DNA of 64,000 bases, taken from the NCBI GenBank assembly GCA_014549065.1, contig JACDOX010000061.1, positions 3,157,363-3,221,362 on the forward strand, read 5' to 3'. Numbering within the stretch: the stretch's first letter is position 1; each line of letters begins with the position of its first letter. This document shows, one piece after another, positions 60,940-64,000 of the stretch. The notes below the pieces were generated by a model. The model was not told where the DNA came from. It worked only from the letters and a program-made list of their open reading frames with translations, and searched no databases. Both the position numbers and the translations under genes were made by a program. The DNA comes from Cardinalis cardinalis. Lineage: Eukaryota > Chordata > Aves > Passeriformes > Cardinalidae.

Positions 60940-62738
60940 CAGCAAAATCCTAATGTTTGCCTAAATTCAGTGGCAAAACTTNTAATAGTCTGTTTACCTT
61001 TGAATTTGTCTGTTGCTGTTACTCATCAAAATGTGGTTGNGTGCTGTTGAGTGAACAAGAGTTTCTAAAGAGGGGACTGTGTCACTTCAACTAATTAACA
61101 GAATCTAAAGGAAATTTAGGACTTTTTAGGCTGTGGCTTACACAGAAGACAAAAGGTGTTTGACAAATCTCCTCTGGTGGCTCCAGAGAAAAATGAAATG
61201 CTGCTCCAGAAGCATTATTGCTCATGAGTCCTGAATGGCTCATCAAAACTGAGGTGGTGTTGGTACCAGGGGTATCAGAGCAGCCAAGATGTTGGGGTTA
61301 CTGGAGGTGGGCAGGCCGTGTCATTTGGGTGGAAGTAGCAGAAGGTGCCTTTATTTGTGGCATTTCCCCTTGCCCAGGCAGCCCANCCCTGGCTTGTAGA
61401 AGTGGCAGCACCCAGGAGCCTTTAAAGTCCTGTTGTCCCCCTGGCAGAAGGTGACAAAGTCAACGTGGATGAGTTCAGAGGGCAAGAAGTTGTTTCAGAA
61501 ATCTCTGAATTGACGAGAGGGCTGAAGCTGGTTTGTACCCAGCACGCATCCCCCAGCCGCTCACACCATCCTGACTCCCTGGAACTGCCTCACAGAAAAT
61601 TCCTTTTCCTGGCTCTGAAGCTCTCCTGGAGGTGTCCAGGCCCTGCCACTGTGTCCCATGGCACTGCAGGGACAGGGACACCCCCGAGGCCCTTGGTCCT
61701 TTCTCCCTGCTCACCAAAAGGTGCCAGCAAAGAGCTTTGGTTCCTCGGGCTCAGCTGCCCGCGCTGCACACCCGGGAGCTGATTTTCCTTGAAAGGTCTG
61801 ATTTTGGCATATTCCCCAGTGGGANTGAAGTGCAGAGTGAAGCCTTATTCTGCTGATCTGGATAATGTCATCAGATGGAGAAAAATGATTTTTAAGCAGG
61901 CATTTTCACTAATTTTAATGGTGGGTTTTTTTTCCAATTAAAGGAAAAAATAAAAAGATAAATCCCATGTGTGCCCATGCAGGAGTGTGGTCTATAATAN
62001 TTAAATTGCCATATCCCAAGGGCTGAGTACAATGGAGAAATCAACAATTCAGGAAATAGGGAGTGTGGATTTGCATTGGCCTTGAAGAAATGCATTCTGT
62101 AACATTTTTTAATGTTAAGGGAAAGAGGCAAGGTGCTTCTATAGAGTTTTCTGAGTTCTAAAACCTGTGGTTTTAACTGAAGTTACAGTAGGAATGGGAT
62201 GATTGGATGGAAAAAAAGGAGATAGGAGTGCTTAGATGATGGTGAGGGAACCTGGGCTCTGTGTTTGAGAGAGAAGTGTGGTGATTATTGAGGAAAAACA
62301 ANGAAATTTTAANGGCATTTGGTCATTAAAGCTACAGNGAAATCTGCAGAAGAGCCCTACAAATGTCCCAGCCCTGGTGCCCCACACACAGCCAGAGCTC
62401 TGCAGGGCTGCACACTCCTGAGGGATCCAATAACTCACACAAAATTAACAGGAATTTCAGGTGTGGAGCAGAAAGTGTGAGTGCAGCCACACATGACACA
62501 TGCACACACATGTGTGTGAGTGTTTGGCCCCAGTGTTGCCTGGTTTTGCATTATTCACACACCAGAACCAACAAAAAAACTGCCCCAAAAAACTCAGCCA
62601 AAGCTGGTTCTCAGCCCAGGAAACCCTCNGTCAGGACAGCAGCTGGGTGATTTTCTGATCACTAAAAATTCTCCAGAAGCATTTTAAAGCAAGCTCTCTA
62701 GAGCCCAGGGATCACAAAGGTTCAGTAGACTGCAGACA

Positions 62739-62764
62739 GAATAAAATCACAGTGACATCTAGTG
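62739..62764. repeat. 26-bp word, copy B, containing a CTCF-like core
   Basis: Partner of 57732-57757: identical aataaaatc and tgacatctagtg blocks with the same spacing and three differences (plus one N) between them. Confidence 0.4.
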
Positions 62765-63478
62765 ATCACTGATGTTTCACAATGGTGTTACCAGTGGAAA
62801 CAATAAACATTCATAAAAAAAAAATAATCAGCATTTTAAGCACTTAGCACAAAAAAATCAGAAGCCAGGGAAAGAGGTGGGCTAGAAGTGAGGGTAGATT
62901 ATGTGAATTACAGTGCTGCAGGGCTGACAGAGAGCACAGTGCCACAGCTGTGCAAGGCCTGGGGGATGATTTCTGCAGGGATCTTCCCTGGGTCTGCATT
63001 TCTCCCTGTTTCAGCAGAGTTTGCTGACGGTACTGAATTGCAGCACATTCATATAAAAGAAACTTGACGTTTTGGAGACTGGGAATAGAACTAATAAAAT
63101 GATGTGCAGCTTTGGAAGTGTGGGCTGGTCNCCAGGGAGGGGAGAGCAAAATGAACCTTGTTTCATGGCTGGAATATGTGTTGTGGCAGCAGCTCTGCCT
63201 CAGTGCCAGGCAGACACAGGGAAAAGGCAAATAAAGAGGCAATGCCAGCTGGGCAGCAGAGCTACAATTCAGGTTTGCATCTTGAACCAAAGAGAGATTT
63301 GAGTTTGTGCTTGGCAGCAGAAAGAACTAACTGGTTTTGTGATGTTGATTGAGTGTTTTCCACTCTGGGTTACTGATTGGCAGTTTAAAAAAAAAAGGNT
63401 TTTTCTTATGGTTGTATCAGCCAGGCAGTCTGGGCACAGCCATGGCCACTTGGCCAGGCTGGATTCCAATTCTGCTGA

Positions 63479-63503
63479 CCTGTCCTGTCCTGTCNTGNCC
63501 TGC
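63479..63503. repeat. (TGTCC)n pentanucleotide repeat
   Basis: About five tandem copies of tgtcc, with two N calls (63495, 63498) inside, which fits length or sequence heterozygosity. Confidence 0.8.
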
Positions 63504-64000
63504 TGGGGCTGAACCCCATTAATGGTGCATTAATGAGCAAAGGACAAAGAGAAACTCTTCCTCCAAGGAGGATGGGGCAGGGTATTGCCTGTTTATGTCT
63601 CCATTGTGCAGAGTGATGAAAGCCCAGTCAGACAGGTTGGCTGGAGCTACAGTGGGCATGGAGAACTGATGCAGTGGGTGAATTGATTTTGCAGCTTTAA
63701 CCCAGGAGTCTTTGTGGCCACATAAATATGCAGGCAAATTTTCATATGATGAAACATTCAGGAGCTGCTTTGACAAAAGTTGAGAAGGAAGCTCTCAGCC
63801 AATTTCCAAGCCCTTCCCTTGAGTCNCCAGCAGCCAGGCAGGTTTAGTCTCTCAATTATTAGCTGAAAGCAGAATATACATTCTCACTGTCTGATTGTGG
63901 ATGCCACTGGAGGATATCCCTCAGATAGATGCATAAGGGGAGAGACAGATTCAGGCACATCAGATGCTGTGGCTGCCTCTGACTGTTGTGAGCAATAGCC

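Larger units (their letters stand above)
38541..64000. other. Intergenic region downstream of HSD17B2, no gene recognised
   Basis: About 25 kb. By synteny MPHOSPH6 (minus strand) and then CDH13 would be expected to the right, but I find no MPHOSPH6 exon in the window. Several open frames of 100-200 codons occur where the sequence is G/C-rich; all lack recognisable domains, flanking exon structure or consistent codon character. Repeats, one assembly gap and low-complexity blocks are listed separately. Confidence 0.65.

Noticed and set aside
62503..62516. Palindrome cacacatgtgtgtg
   Set aside because: Arises from a short CA/TG dinucleotide stretch; no sign of function.
38541..64000. MPHOSPH6 exons
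   Set aside because: Expected next gene on the minus strand; I looked for its conserved peptides in reverse complement and found none, so it probably lies beyond the window or partly in the gap.

Overview
This is vertebrate nuclear DNA, almost certainly from a bird. The evidence is intron-split genes with GT/AG junctions, a CpG-island promoter, and scattered CR1-type (chicken repeat 1) retrotransposon 3' ends in both orientations. I saw no mammalian Alu or L1 sequence. Gene content and order (SDR42E1 on the minus strand, HSD17B2 on the plus strand, diverging) match the PLCG2 - SDR42E1 - HSD17B2 - MPHOSPH6 - CDH13 neighbourhood of human 16q23 and its avian counterpart. The assembly is a draft: well over a hundred isolated single N calls and one exactly 200-base N gap (49285-49484).

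Layout. 1 to about 4.4 kb: AT-rich non-coding sequence in which I see no gene. 4.95-7.39 kb: SDR42E1 (minus strand), one long terminal coding exon plus a short first coding exon, transcribed from a CpG island at about 7.47-7.96 kb. 8.1-8.9 kb: two CR1 tails from different subfamilies, back to back. 9-27.4 kb: intergenic, with decayed CR1 pieces, one doubtful orphan exon near 15.1 kb and a doubtful decayed coiled-coil-like retrocopy near 23.7-24.5 kb. 27.47-38.54 kb: complete HSD17B2 (plus strand), five exons, a TATA box 75-81 bp before the chosen ATG, and a canonical poly(A) signal. 38.54-64 kb: intergenic, no gene recognised, but several unexplained repeat pairs, tandem repeats and microsatellites.

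The two genes encode short-chain dehydrogenase/reductases from different branches. SDR42E1 is an 'extended' SDR related to 3-beta-HSD, predicted to be membrane-anchored at its C-terminus. HSD17B2 is a 'classical' SDR with an N-terminal membrane anchor; in mammals it oxidises and inactivates estradiol and testosterone in the ER. They diverge from start sites about 20 kb apart with different promoter styles (CpG island versus TATA). The splice structure could be solved to the base for both, giving predicted proteins of 391 and 384 aa, very close to the mammalian lengths.

I found no convincing new multi-gene system. The most interesting items are a stop-free, 3n-length intron inside HSD17B2; an in-frame ATG plus hydrophobic stretch running from intron 1 into HSD17B2 exon 2; absence of the C-terminal dilysine motif known in mammalian HSD17B2; and a 95-bp direct repeat (about 96% identical) of unknown family at 46.3 and 47.7 kb.
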